From assembly GCA_023269615.1 (NCBI GenBank), contig JAHFSY010000018.1:1-64000 (forward strand): a stretch of 64,000 nucleotides of DNA, read 5' to 3'. The stretch is from Verrucomicrobiota bacterium. GTDB lineage: Bacteria > Verrucomicrobiota > Verrucomicrobiia > JABWAM01. Below, in pieces: positions 9,029 through 16,477 of the stretch. Position 1 is the first letter of the stretch; the number at the start of each line of letters is the position of its first letter. A model generated the notes under the pieces. That model was given only the letters and a program-made list of their open reading frames with translations, ran no database searches and had not been told where the DNA came from. A program made the position numbers and the translations under genes.

Positions 9029-10044
9029 ATCGTTCTTGTCGAAACTTCTGGATGTGTACGGTGGCGGGCGTTGCCGCGACCGCCCTCCTTCCTGTTGCTG
9101 TCCTGTCCGGGGAGGATAAAAAGCCGCTTCCTCCGGGTGACAAGGAAATTGTTGAAGGGAAACGGAATCTGGACGGACTTCATCTGGAGCTTCGTGCGTC
9201 GAAGAAGAAGTATGAGCAGGGAGAACCCATCGAGGTCACGATGCGCTACACGTATTCGGGAAAGCGCGATCTGCTGGTTGAGGTCGTCACCTATGACCAC
9301 GGCGGACGCATTTTGGACTTTGGATTCACAGCCCATGACGAAAAGGGACATTCTGTTCGTGATCCCATCAAGGATTGTTTGGGGGGAAGGATCGGCGGCC
9401 TTCGCACCGCCGACAAGTTGACTCCTCTAAAGCCCTACGAACAAACGGCTCTCATCAACGAGTGGCTCGCGTTCGACAGGCCCGGTCATTACACGGTGCA
9501 GGCAACCTCCAGCATCGTGAGCTTCAAAGGATACGGGAGTGGCTGGGGTAACCCATCCATCCCGCTGAAAAGTAATTCGCTGGAGATTGAGATTGTGCCG
9601 TTCAACGAAAAGCGGCGGGCTGAACAGATCGCGAATCTGGCAACTCTCCTGAAGAGCAAAGAGGATCATGTCCGGGATGACACGGCAGCCAATCTGCGTT
9701 TTCTCATGGACGCGAGATGTATTCCGCTCCTCATTTCAGCCCTGAACGACAAGTTTGGCAATGTGGCGATACAGGCCCGCTTTGGCCTCCTCAGTTTTCT
9801 CGATCCCGCACCGGTGAGAGCCGAGATGTTGAAGCAGATCGACAACAAGAGTTTGGTCATTCCCTCTGACGATTCCCGGTGGATTACCGACCTTTTTGTC
9901 ATTCCTGATCTCCGCGCTGAAGGCAAGGAAGACAGCGATGATGTCGTCGAGGAGGCCAGAAATTATTGGGAGGCTTACAAGGGGAAAACCCAGATGTGGC
10001 TTGATCGCCTGAGAAAACGTGCCGCAGGGCAGCATGATCCATGA
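9025..10044 (+). CDS. Exported protein with BsuPI-like domain and HEAT-like tail
   Basis: A 339-residue protein with a signal peptide (MNRSCRNFWMCTVAGVAATA). A beta-sandwich region at about 45-190 (LELRASKKKYEQGEPIEVTM; ILDFGFTAHDEKG) is shared with the gene at 10855 and resembles intracellular proteinase inhibitor BsuPI-type domains. Helical HEAT-like sequence follows (EQIANLATLLKSKEDHVRDD; CIPLLISALNDKFGNVAIQA). It is coupled to both neighbours by ATGA overlaps. The function is not known; the architecture suggests a periplasmic binding protein. Confidence 0.75.
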   Translation: MNRSCRNFWMCTVAGVAATALLPVAVLSGEDKKPLPPGDKEIVEGKRNLDGLHLELRASKKKYEQGEPIEVTMRYTYSGKRDLLVEVVTYDHGGRILDFGFTAHDEKGHSVRDPIKDCLGGRIGGLRTADKLTPLKPYEQTALINEWLAFDRPGHYTVQATSSIVSFKGYGSGWGNPSIPLKSNSLEIEIVPFNEKRRAEQIANLATLLKSKEDHVRDDTAANLRFLMDARCIPLLISALNDKFGNVAIQARFGLLSFLDPAPVRAEMLKQIDNKSLVIPSDDSRWITDLFVIPDLRAEGKEDSDDVVEEARNYWEAYKGKTQMWLDRLRKRAAGQHDP

Positions 10045-10844
10045 AACAATTCCTCATTCTGTTCCTTGCGGCGGGTTTTACTCTTTTGTCGGAAGCGGCA
10101 GAACCCGTTTGCACCATAGCATTCCATCCACACGACAGGACATTTACTGGATGGGAGAAGTTCGGTGCCACCATTACGATCAACGTCCCCGGCTCAAAGA
10201 CCGGGCGGATCAAAATCCAATCATGGGAGTTCGCTCTATGCTCGACCGACAATTCCGGAAAGCTATTGAAGTTCCAGTATGAATGCCCAGTGCGGGGTGG
10301 AGAGGTCGGGTTGGGGTACTACGGTTGGTTCGGACAGTTTTCCAAGGAGCAGATCACGCTTTTGGATAAGCTTGGTAAGGGCAGCTTTGGGTGCGCGATT
10401 CTGGTCAACGGCGTTCGATGTTCCAACGTGGTTCGCGTCAACATCGATCCCGCGTACAAGGCAGCAAAGGAACCTGTTCTCCGCGTGGTGCCGATCCAGA
10501 TGGTGGGCGTGGATCACGTGACCCATCTCGGTGTTTGGATGGTGCCTCCTGAGAAGCGCGATGCGCGTTTAACGAACTTTGCCGCTGCCATGGGGATGGA
10601 GTTCGTGGTGGATGGTGTTGCTTCCAGAATAGAAGCGATGGCTTGGACTGGCCCCGTTGGCATCCTGCCATCGGGGGAATCGTATGGAACGATTTGGGAG
10701 TTGGCATCTTTGAAGCCGAAAATCCCTACAAAGGCCAAATACAAGGTGCAGGCCAAACTCTTCGAGTACGAGTCCGCAGTTGAGGAAATTGTTTACGATC
10801 CCAAACATGGGGCGGACTTCGACCGCGCCTTGAAAGCGCATTGA
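10041..10844 (+). CDS. Exported protein of unknown function
   Basis: A 267-residue protein beginning with a clear signal peptide (MKQFLILFLAAGFTLLSEAA). The rest is predicted mostly beta with no motif I recognise (RIKIQSWEFALCSTDNSGKL; VGVDHVTHLGVWMVPPEKRD). Its start overlaps the stop of the previous gene as ATGA, and the next gene starts 10 bp after its stop, so it is the fourth member of the exported-protein unit. Nothing identifies a substrate. Confidence 0.68.
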   Translation: MKQFLILFLAAGFTLLSEAAEPVCTIAFHPHDRTFTGWEKFGATITINVPGSKTGRIKIQSWEFALCSTDNSGKLLKFQYECPVRGGEVGLGYYGWFGQFSKEQITLLDKLGKGSFGCAILVNGVRCSNVVRVNIDPAYKAAKEPVLRVVPIQMVGVDHVTHLGVWMVPPEKRDARLTNFAAAMGMEFVVDGVASRIEAMAWTGPVGILPSGESYGTIWELASLKPKIPTKAKYKVQAKLFEYESAVEEIVYDPKHGADFDRALKAH

Positions 10845-10854
10845 CCATGATCCC

Positions 10855-11742
10855 ATGAAACGACTTCTCACTCTCATATTGGCTGCCTGTTTCGCGTTTC
10901 CTTCAGGAGCAACAGAATCGAAAATCGAGAATGGGCTCTACCATGTTCAGGAATCTGGCGGCATCACGGTGAAATGTTTGACCGGGAAGGAAATCCATCT
11001 GGGAAAGAAAATGGAGGACAAGATCGAAACGGCCTCCATCGAATCGATGAGCAATGACAACACCCAGTATTTGATGTCGCTGACCAAAACAGACGGATTC
11101 TCAGAGGACTTTAGCTCCACCGCCCTTTACGTGGATGGGAACTGCGCACAATTCGGATCGGGAGTAAAAAACACGAACGCCGAGAAATGCTACGGTATTT
11201 GGGCTCGGTATATTTCCGAAACCGCCACCGACGCTTTCTCCCGATATCTTGGTGTCAAACCCCGGCTGCGGCATCATCCGCACCATGAGCTACTGGTGAA
11301 GTTTGTCCCCTCGAAAGACAAGTTCAAGGCGTCGGAACCGCTCGCAGTCACGCTCCAAATCAAAAATGTGGGGAAGGCCCCGGTCAGGTTCAGCGTCGGA
11401 GGGAAAGGGGGGCCTGAGCGGGATACCCAGTTCGGTTTCACAGCCCATGGTAAAAAAGTCATCCCCGATAGCGGAAACCCAGATGTCAGCCCCGACCGAG
11501 CCGGTGGTCTTGGCCATCTCCTCAAACCGGGTGAAGTATTCGAGAAGGAGGTTGATCTCGGAAAGTGGTTCAAGCTTGAGAAGAACTGGTTTCCCTACGA
11601 GATCACGGGAACGTATGATTTGGAGTTCCTTGAGCCTGAGGGAAAAGATCAATTCATCATTTGGGAGGATTACGCGGGTGGACGCTTTTTCCTGAATGTC
11701 GAGGGCGGCCCATTCGATAAATCTGGAGCGTTCACACAATAA
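10855..11742 (+). CDS. Exported protein sharing a domain with the 9025 gene
   Basis: A 295-residue protein with a signal peptide (MKRLLTLILAACFAFPSGAT). Its first half resembles a preprotein-translocase SecD/P1-like fold found in exported proteins (GITVKCLTGKEIHLGKKMED; FSSTALYVDGNCAQFGSG). The second half (LVKFVPSKDKFKASEPLAVT; DTQFGFTAHGKK) matches the beta-sandwich of the 9025 product, including the FGFTAH motif. It closes the co-directional exported-protein run and is convergent with the 11812 gene. Function unknown. Confidence 0.7.
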   Translation: MKRLLTLILAACFAFPSGATESKIENGLYHVQESGGITVKCLTGKEIHLGKKMEDKIETASIESMSNDNTQYLMSLTKTDGFSEDFSSTALYVDGNCAQFGSGVKNTNAEKCYGIWARYISETATDAFSRYLGVKPRLRHHPHHELLVKFVPSKDKFKASEPLAVTLQIKNVGKAPVRFSVGGKGGPERDTQFGFTAHGKKVIPDSGNPDVSPDRAGGLGHLLKPGEVFEKEVDLGKWFKLEKNWFPYEITGTYDLEFLEPEGKDQFIIWEDYAGGRFFLNVEGGPFDKSGAFTQ

Positions 11743-11811
11743 CGGAATCCAAGAAGTACAGTCAAACGGATGGACAGCCAGCATCGTGGGGGAGGGAACT
11801 CCCATCAGAAT

Positions 11812-13248
11812 TCAATCCACGACGCGAAGTCCGAGGTAGGGTGCCGAAATGTCCGCGATCTTGCCATCCTTGAAGTGCGCGTTCACCTTGACGTACGGGC
11901 ATGATTTCAACACGTAGCGGTCTGCTGGTATCGATTGGAGCCCGCCTTCCTCCTCGAAGGCTTTCAGCAACTGCGCCTGCGTCATCCCAGCCTTGATCGA
12001 AGTCGCTTCTGCCCATCGATCCAGCACCCATGTTCTACTGGAGATGTGGTGGTCGTTCCACACGAAGTAGGGTTCGGAGATGCTGGTGATCTTGTCTTTT
12101 TGAAAATCAACCCTGACCTCGATGTGGGGGCATGATTTCAACCCGAACCCTTCGGACTTTGCGTGCTTGGGAGGCAGAATATCCGCCTCTTCCTCGGCCT
12201 CGAAGACCTTCAACAGTTGCGACCGCGTCATGCCCACCTGCACCGATTTCGCCTCCTTGATCCGATCTACGAACCATTCCTCGGGCGGCTGCTCTTTTTT
12301 TCCTTCCACCTGTGGTTTCGGCTCGGATGAATCCTTCCAGTGGTACTTCTTGATCTCGATCCGGCTCCTCTGGGGGTGATCGAACACGTACATGAAAATG
12401 TCCTCATGCACCACGGGCCGCCCCTTGGCATCTGATCGGCCCGAGATGGAAATGGAATACCGGTCTTCGAGTTTGAAATCGATGTATCCAGTCCCGCCTG
12501 ACCAGTCGCCGATCCGCTCTTCAACCTTTGGGTAGACTGTGGAAAGCAGCTTCTGAAGCTGGGCGGGCGTCATCCCGGCAGAAATCTTGGGAATGAGCGA
12601 ATTCAGTGGCGCAGGAATGAGCGACTGGTCGTCCGCCCGTGGAGGTTTCTCGGCAACTGCTGGAGTATTTGTCCCGCCGCTTGTTTCCATGGGGAAGAGT
12701 TTGTGCCCAACCGTTTCACCCGTTGCGGCTTTCTTGATCTCGAAATACCGTCCCATGCTTTCATTCCCGAAGATTTCCACCGAGTCGTCGTCCGCACTCA
12801 AGGTCATCAAGTTGCGGTATGCCGAATGTAAAATCCCTCCGAGGCCCTTGAGTTGGGATGTCCACAACTCCTTCCCCGTCTTCAGATCAACGGCAACGAT
12901 ATTGCCGCCATCCGAACTCGGATGGAAGTTCGCGTAGTACAAGCGGTCTCCTGTGATGGCAAAAACGGAATGTTCGTGCCCCTGCCACGAATAGACCGGG
13001 CGATTCCCAAGCAGAACGGTGATGGTCAGCACATGACGGTTGTCCTTCCTGCTCGACAGGGAAACGTCATATTTGTCGCCACATTGACGGACGCAGGCCA
13101 AGGGATTAGCCATCTCCTCCTGCCATCCCCAGCGGGCACCATCGGCGAGCTTCTGGTAGTCAATCGAATCCTTCGCATTGGCAGACACGGCCAAGAGAAG
13201 GACTGCGCAGGCAGAGATCGCGACACCCGGGATGGTCTTGCATTTCAT
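11812..13248 (-). CDS. Exported protein with BamE/SmpA-like repeats
   Basis: A 478-residue protein with a signal peptide (MKCKTIPGVAISACAVLLLA). A PQQ/WD-like strand region follows (YKSWQGHEHSVFAI-like; GGNIVAVDLKTGKELWTSQL is typical of PQQ beta-propeller blades). The second half has three copies of a short alpha-alpha-beta unit with the BamE/SmpA signature: SAGMTPAQLQKLL at about 230, QVGMTRSQLLKVFEAEE, and KAGMTQAQLLKAFEEEG, each followed by LKSCPxxxVxxxFxxxKI. Repeats 2 and 3 are very similar, suggesting recent internal duplication. It stands alone on the minus strand beside tRNA-Leu. Role unknown. Confidence 0.75.
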   Translation of the reverse strand: MKCKTIPGVAISACAVLLLAVSANAKDSIDYQKLADGARWGWQEEMANPLACVRQCGDKYDVSLSSRKDNRHVLTITVLLGNRPVYSWQGHEHSVFAITGDRLYYANFHPSSDGGNIVAVDLKTGKELWTSQLKGLGGILHSAYRNLMTLSADDDSVEIFGNESMGRYFEIKKAATGETVGHKLFPMETSGGTNTPAVAEKPPRADDQSLIPAPLNSLIPKISAGMTPAQLQKLLSTVYPKVEERIGDWSGGTGYIDFKLEDRYSISISGRSDAKGRPVVHEDIFMYVFDHPQRSRIEIKKYHWKDSSEPKPQVEGKKEQPPEEWFVDRIKEAKSVQVGMTRSQLLKVFEAEEEADILPPKHAKSEGFGLKSCPHIEVRVDFQKDKITSISEPYFVWNDHHISSRTWVLDRWAEATSIKAGMTQAQLLKAFEEEGGLQSIPADRYVLKSCPYVKVNAHFKDGKIADISAPYLGLRVVD

Positions 13249-13300
13249 ATCATTCGCTCCGTTTCGTCCAACGGCTCAAAACTGAACCCCCCGTATGGGG

Positions 13301-13386
13301 TGGTGCCCGAGGAGGGACTCGAACCCACACATCCTTGCGGATACTGGATTTTGAATCCAGCGCGTCTACCATTCCGCCACTCGGGC
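13301..13386 (-). tRNA. tRNA-Leu (anticodon CAA)
   Basis: Read on the minus strand, the acceptor GCCCGAG (13386-13380) pairs with CTCGGGC, followed by ACCA with the CCA encoded. The anticodon stem is CTGGA/TCCAG with loop TTCAAAA, giving CAA. A long variable arm (TATCCGCAAGGATG) and GGTTCGAGTCC in the T arm are those of a class II leucine tRNA. Confidence 0.97.
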
Positions 13387-13426
13387 TTCCAATGAGCAAA
13401 GACACTACTTCATCGGGCGGTTGGAA

Positions 13427-14689
13427 TCAACGTTTCTGAAAACGCTGTTCGCCTCGAAAGGGACGGCGTCCATCCCGGGAGCGACCTCCGCCGTCGCCGT
13501 TTCCACGAAAACCGCCGCCGGATCTTCCCCGGAATCGGTTTCCTGATTGACGGGGTGGGGCGGCTCGCATCGCTTGATATTCAAAGCCGGGAAGCGTGAG
13601 TCTTGGGATTGGTTTGCCGATGAATCGCTCGATCGCCCGCAGATGACGGTCCTCCTCGGGAGTGAAGAGGGTGAAAGCGTCTCCGCTGCGCTGGGCTCTT
13701 CCCGTGCGGCCGATGCGGTGCACATAATCTTCAGGATGTTCCGGCACATCGTAGTTGATGACGTGGCTTACTCCCGCGACATCAATGCCGCGCGAGGCGA
13801 TGTCGGTGGCCACCATGATTTCGTACCTGCCCGATTTGAAACCCGCGAGGGCCTCCATTCTTTGGTTCTGGGAGCGGTTGGCGTGAAGCACCGCCACCGT
13901 ATGATTTTCGGCCTTGAGCCTGGAGGCAATCTTGTCCGCGCCGTGCTTGGTCCGGGAGAAGATCAGGACGCTGTCAAATTCGGTGGCCTTCAACAGCGCC
14001 TGCAGCAACTCGTGCTTCTGGCTGTAGGAGACGGGGTAGAGGGCATGCGTGACCGATGTGGCGACCGAGCGGCTTGCGCCAATCTCGACGCGGACGGGAT
14101 CGCGAAGCGTCCATTTCGCAAATTCCGCGATCTGCGGGGGTACCGTGGCCGAGAAAAAAAGAGTCTGGCGCGATTTTGGGCAGCGCGAAACGATTCGTTT
14201 CACGATGGGAAGAAAACCGATGTCGAGCATGCGGTCCACTTCGTCGAGGACCAGAATCTCGATGCTGTCGAGATTCAGGTTGCGTCTCCCAAGGTGGTCT
14301 TCAAGTCTTCCCGGGGTCGCGATGACGATGTCCACGCCGCGCCGCAGGTCCCTGATCTGGTTGCCGTAGCCCACGCCTCCGTGGAGAAGGGTTGCGCTGA
14401 AATTGGTGAAGCGCGAATAATCACGGAAAGCCGTCTCCACTTGCGCGGCCAATTCCCGGGTGGGTTCGAGGACGAGACAGCGGCAGCGCCCGTGGGTTTT
14501 CAGCAGCGTGAGGATGGGGAGCGCGAACGCGGCGGTTTTGCCGGTTCCTGTCTGGGCCGAGGCGATGAGATCCTTGCCTTCGAGAACGGAAGGGATGGCG
14601 CGGAGCTGGATGTTGGTCGGTTCCTTGTAGCCGGCAGCGGTCACTCCCTGGAGGACAGGGTCGGATAAGCCGAGTTGCTTGAATGGCAT
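13427..14689 (-). CDS. rhlE: DEAD-box RNA helicase, RhlE-like
   Basis: A 420-residue ATP-dependent RNA helicase. Counted from the upstream ATG at 14707, it shows the Q motif (GYKEPTNIQ, about 27-34), Walker A AQTGTGKT (51-58), PTRELAAQ, TPGRL, motif II as DEVD (155-158, not DEAD), SAT (186-188), and the helicase C domain with ATDIASRGIDV and YVHRIGRTGRA. The tail is Gly/Arg-rich (RGRSGGGFRGNGDGGGRSRD), typical of RNA-unwinding RhlE proteins of cold-adapted ribosome assembly. ATG 14689 gives the family N-terminus MPFKQLGLSDPVL; ATG 14707 adds six residues. It lies 55-75 bp downstream of an RRM gene on the same strand, a common cold-response pair. Confidence 0.95.
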   Translation of the reverse strand: MPFKQLGLSDPVLQGVTAAGYKEPTNIQLRAIPSVLEGKDLIASAQTGTGKTAAFALPILTLLKTHGRCRCLVLEPTRELAAQVETAFRDYSRFTNFSATLLHGGVGYGNQIRDLRRGVDIVIATPGRLEDHLGRRNLNLDSIEILVLDEVDRMLDIGFLPIVKRIVSRCPKSRQTLFFSATVPPQIAEFAKWTLRDPVRVEIGASRSVATSVTHALYPVSYSQKHELLQALLKATEFDSVLIFSRTKHGADKIASRLKAENHTVAVLHANRSQNQRMEALAGFKSGRYEIMVATDIASRGIDVAGVSHVINYDVPEHPEDYVHRIGRTGRAQRSGDAFTLFTPEEDRHLRAIERFIGKPIPRLTLPGFEYQAMRAAPPRQSGNRFRGRSGGGFRGNGDGGGRSRDGRRPFRGEQRFQKR

Positions 14690-14708
14690 GGGACGATGGC
14701 CGGGCATT

Positions 14709-14736
14709 CCTCCCCCGTGGGGGGAATCGAAGGCAG
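14709..14736 (-). promoter_or_regulatory. Small hairpin covering the helicase translation start region
   Basis: On the minus strand the leader reads TTCCCCCC-AC-GGGGGAGGA directly before ATG 14707. The C run can pair with the G run, which is also the only Shine-Dalgarno-like sequence of this gene, with a 3-nt loop. This could sequester the ribosome site or be a remnant attenuator. Seen in the sequence; the effect is inferred. Confidence 0.35.
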
Positions 14737-14762
14737 ACGGTCAGAATGATGGACTGCGAAAC

Positions 14763-15065
14763 TTAGCGACGATCTCCGCGATCTCCACCGCCGAAGCCAC
14801 CGCGTCCGCCGCCTTCGGTCTTGGGGCGCGCTTCGTTGACTGTGAGTGCGCGGCCGTCCAAATCCTGGCCGTGCAAAGCCTGAATGGCTTTCTGGGCGTC
14901 GCCGGCCTGGTCCATGGTGACAAAAGCGAATCCGCGGGAGCGGCCCGTCATTTTGTCCATGATGAGGTTGACCTCGGTCACTGCCCCGTGCTTGGAGAAG
15001 AGGTCCTTGATGATGGCGTCTGTTGTGCCGAATGTGAGATTACCGACGTAGAGTTTAGTGCTCAT
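14763..15065 (-). CDS. RRM RNA-binding protein (Rbp type)
   Basis: A 100-residue single RRM protein: RNP2 is LYVGNL at residues 5-10, RNP1 is RGFAFVTM at about 44-51, and there is a Gly-rich tail (GGGRGGFGGGDRGDRR). Such small RRM proteins in cyanobacteria and other bacteria are often cold-induced and bind single-stranded RNA. It is upstream of the RhlE-like helicase on the same strand with 55-75 bp between, suggesting shared expression. The 5' side (15066-15222) has no gene and could be a long leader. Confidence 0.95.
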   Translation of the reverse strand: MSTKLYVGNLTFGTTDAIIKDLFSKHGAVTEVNLIMDKMTGRSRGFAFVTMDQAGDAQKAIQALHGQDLDGRALTVNEARPKTEGGGRGGFGGGDRGDRR

Positions 15066-15222
15066 GATGAATTGATAGACACACTGCTTTGGCTGCCTGC
15101 TTCCCGGTCATCGGGTGGAAATCATCATGAAATGATTCACGAAGCTCTTGAGCGAACAATAGGTCTAAGTGGCCGACTATGGGGCAGTTCGTGTGAAAAG
15201 CAATGAGTATTCTCAAATATCT

Positions 15223-15371
15223 GGGTGCGCGACCAATTTGTTGATCGCCCTTTGATTTGCACCCCGGTCGCCGCTGACAGCGGCTCCTACAAAACCCAGA
15301 GGCGTGTAGAGGGAAAATGTAGGAGCCGCTGTCAGCGGCGACCGGGGGAAACAACTTTTTGTCGCGCACCC
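15223..15371. repeat. MITE-like element with 11-bp terminal inverted repeats, copy 1
   Basis: The ends are perfect inverted repeats: GGGTGCGCGAC at 15223-15233 and GTCGCGCACCC at 15361-15371. Inside are two inverted copies of a CCCCGGTCGCCGCTGACAGC-type palindrome ending in GGCTCCTAC/GTAGGAGCC (15261-15289 and 15320-15349). There is no coding content. A shorter copy lies at 16319-16413, on the other side of the nitrilase gene, and a related core at 47061-47133. Confidence 0.8.
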
Positions 15372-15437
15372 CCGAATATATCTTCAATGAGATCCCGCTT
15401 GATCCATACCAACCGTGATCGTGTAAGATCACCGCTT

Positions 15438-16310
15438 ATGAAAAAGACGCGTCGGATCATGGCGAAGGACCGGACTGTTCTTCGAATCGGAGCCTACCAG
15501 GGGCCAACCGAGCCTGGAGCGCTTGAGAAAAATGCGCAGGCGGGCGTGAAGCTTCTGGCTGAGGCGCACCGGATGAACGTGGACTTTGCCTGCCTGCCCG
15601 AGTGTTACCTGAGCGGTTACGGTTCACCTGACGTGTTGCGAAAGGGCGCCGTGTCCGTGCGGAGCGAATGGTTTCGGCGGTGGGTGAGGCAATGCAGGTT
15701 TGGCGGGATGGTTTCCATTGTTGGCTTTGTCGAGCGTCGCGGCGCACATTATCACAACAGCGCGGCGATCATTCACCGGGGGAAGCTGCTTGGGGTCTAT
15801 CGCAAATCCATTTCCGGATCGAAGCACGAGAAGAAGGTCATGACGTATGTCAGCCATTTCCCGGTCTTTCGTGTGAGAGGGGTGACATTCGGGGTGATCA
15901 TTTGTGTCGAGGGTTCGGTTCCCGAGCCATGTTTGATCCTGGCGGAACGTGGAGCGCGAATTATTTTTGAGCCTCATTATTCTTTTGTTCCCATGGCGCT
16001 CATGGACGCACAACGTGTGCGTGTGCGCAACAGCCGCATCGCCCGGGCGGTGGAGAACCAGTGCTGGCACGTGAGGGCAAACACCGTCACCGAGCCACAG
16101 GGCAAGATGGGCGGCGAGGCGGGGATTGGTTATGGTGACAGCCTGATCCTCGATCATCTGGGCGTTCCCCGCGCCGAGGCAGGGTTGTTCACAACAGGAT
16201 GGATCACGGCGGATGCCCCCAAAAAAAATCTCATGGAAAAGCGTCCTGGACGGATCGCGATCAGCGTGCCCCGGGCGACGCGGGTCCAGATGGCGCGGTT
16301 GTACCGGTGA
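15438..16310 (+). CDS. Carbon-nitrogen hydrolase (nitrilase superfamily)
   Basis: A 290-residue protein with the three catalytic blocks of the nitrilase superfamily: Glu in LPECYLSGYG, Lys in GVYRKSISGS, and Cys in VIICVEGSVPEP. These hydrolyse amides or nitriles in the cytoplasm; the exact substrate cannot be read, though the size fits omega-amidase or N-carbamoyl-type members. ATG 15438 is chosen because the upstream frame runs through the repeat at 15223-15371. The gene sits exactly between two copies of the terminal-inverted-repeat element and has no operon partner. Confidence 0.88.
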   Translation: MKKTRRIMAKDRTVLRIGAYQGPTEPGALEKNAQAGVKLLAEAHRMNVDFACLPECYLSGYGSPDVLRKGAVSVRSEWFRRWVRQCRFGGMVSIVGFVERRGAHYHNSAAIIHRGKLLGVYRKSISGSKHEKKVMTYVSHFPVFRVRGVTFGVIICVEGSVPEPCLILAERGARIIFEPHYSFVPMALMDAQRVRVRNSRIARAVENQCWHVRANTVTEPQGKMGGEAGIGYGDSLILDHLGVPRAEAGLFTTGWITADAPKKNLMEKRPGRIAISVPRATRVQMARLYR

Positions 16311-16318
16311 TGTGGCAA

Positions 16319-16413
16319 GGGTGCTCGAGCAAATTTGTTGCTCACCTTCAATTCGCACCCCGGTCGCCGCTGACAGCGGCGACCGGGGAAAATCATTTTT
16401 TTGTCGCGCACCC
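16319..16413. repeat. MITE-like element, short copy 2
   Basis: It begins GGGTGCTCGAGC at 16319 and ends GTCGCGCACCC at 16403-16413. It shares the AATTTGTTG segment and the CCCCGGTCGCCGCTGACAGC palindrome (about 16357-16388) with copy 1. It lacks one of the two internal palindromes, so it looks like an internal deletion derivative. Confidence 0.78.
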
Positions 16414-16477
16414 ATGCACCAAGGCGGGGTAGATTTGATTTCTCATTGCGGGCGGAGTCTGCTAGGCTGCCCTGTTT

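Noticed and set aside
13547..14668. Open frame of 373 codons opposite the DEAD-box gene
   Set aside because: The minus strand holds all helicase motifs; the plus frame has none and no ribosome site.
15223..15437. Upstream extension of the nitrilase gene from 15225
   Set aside because: The extra 71 codons run through the terminal-inverted-repeat element. The family N-terminus fits ATG 15438.
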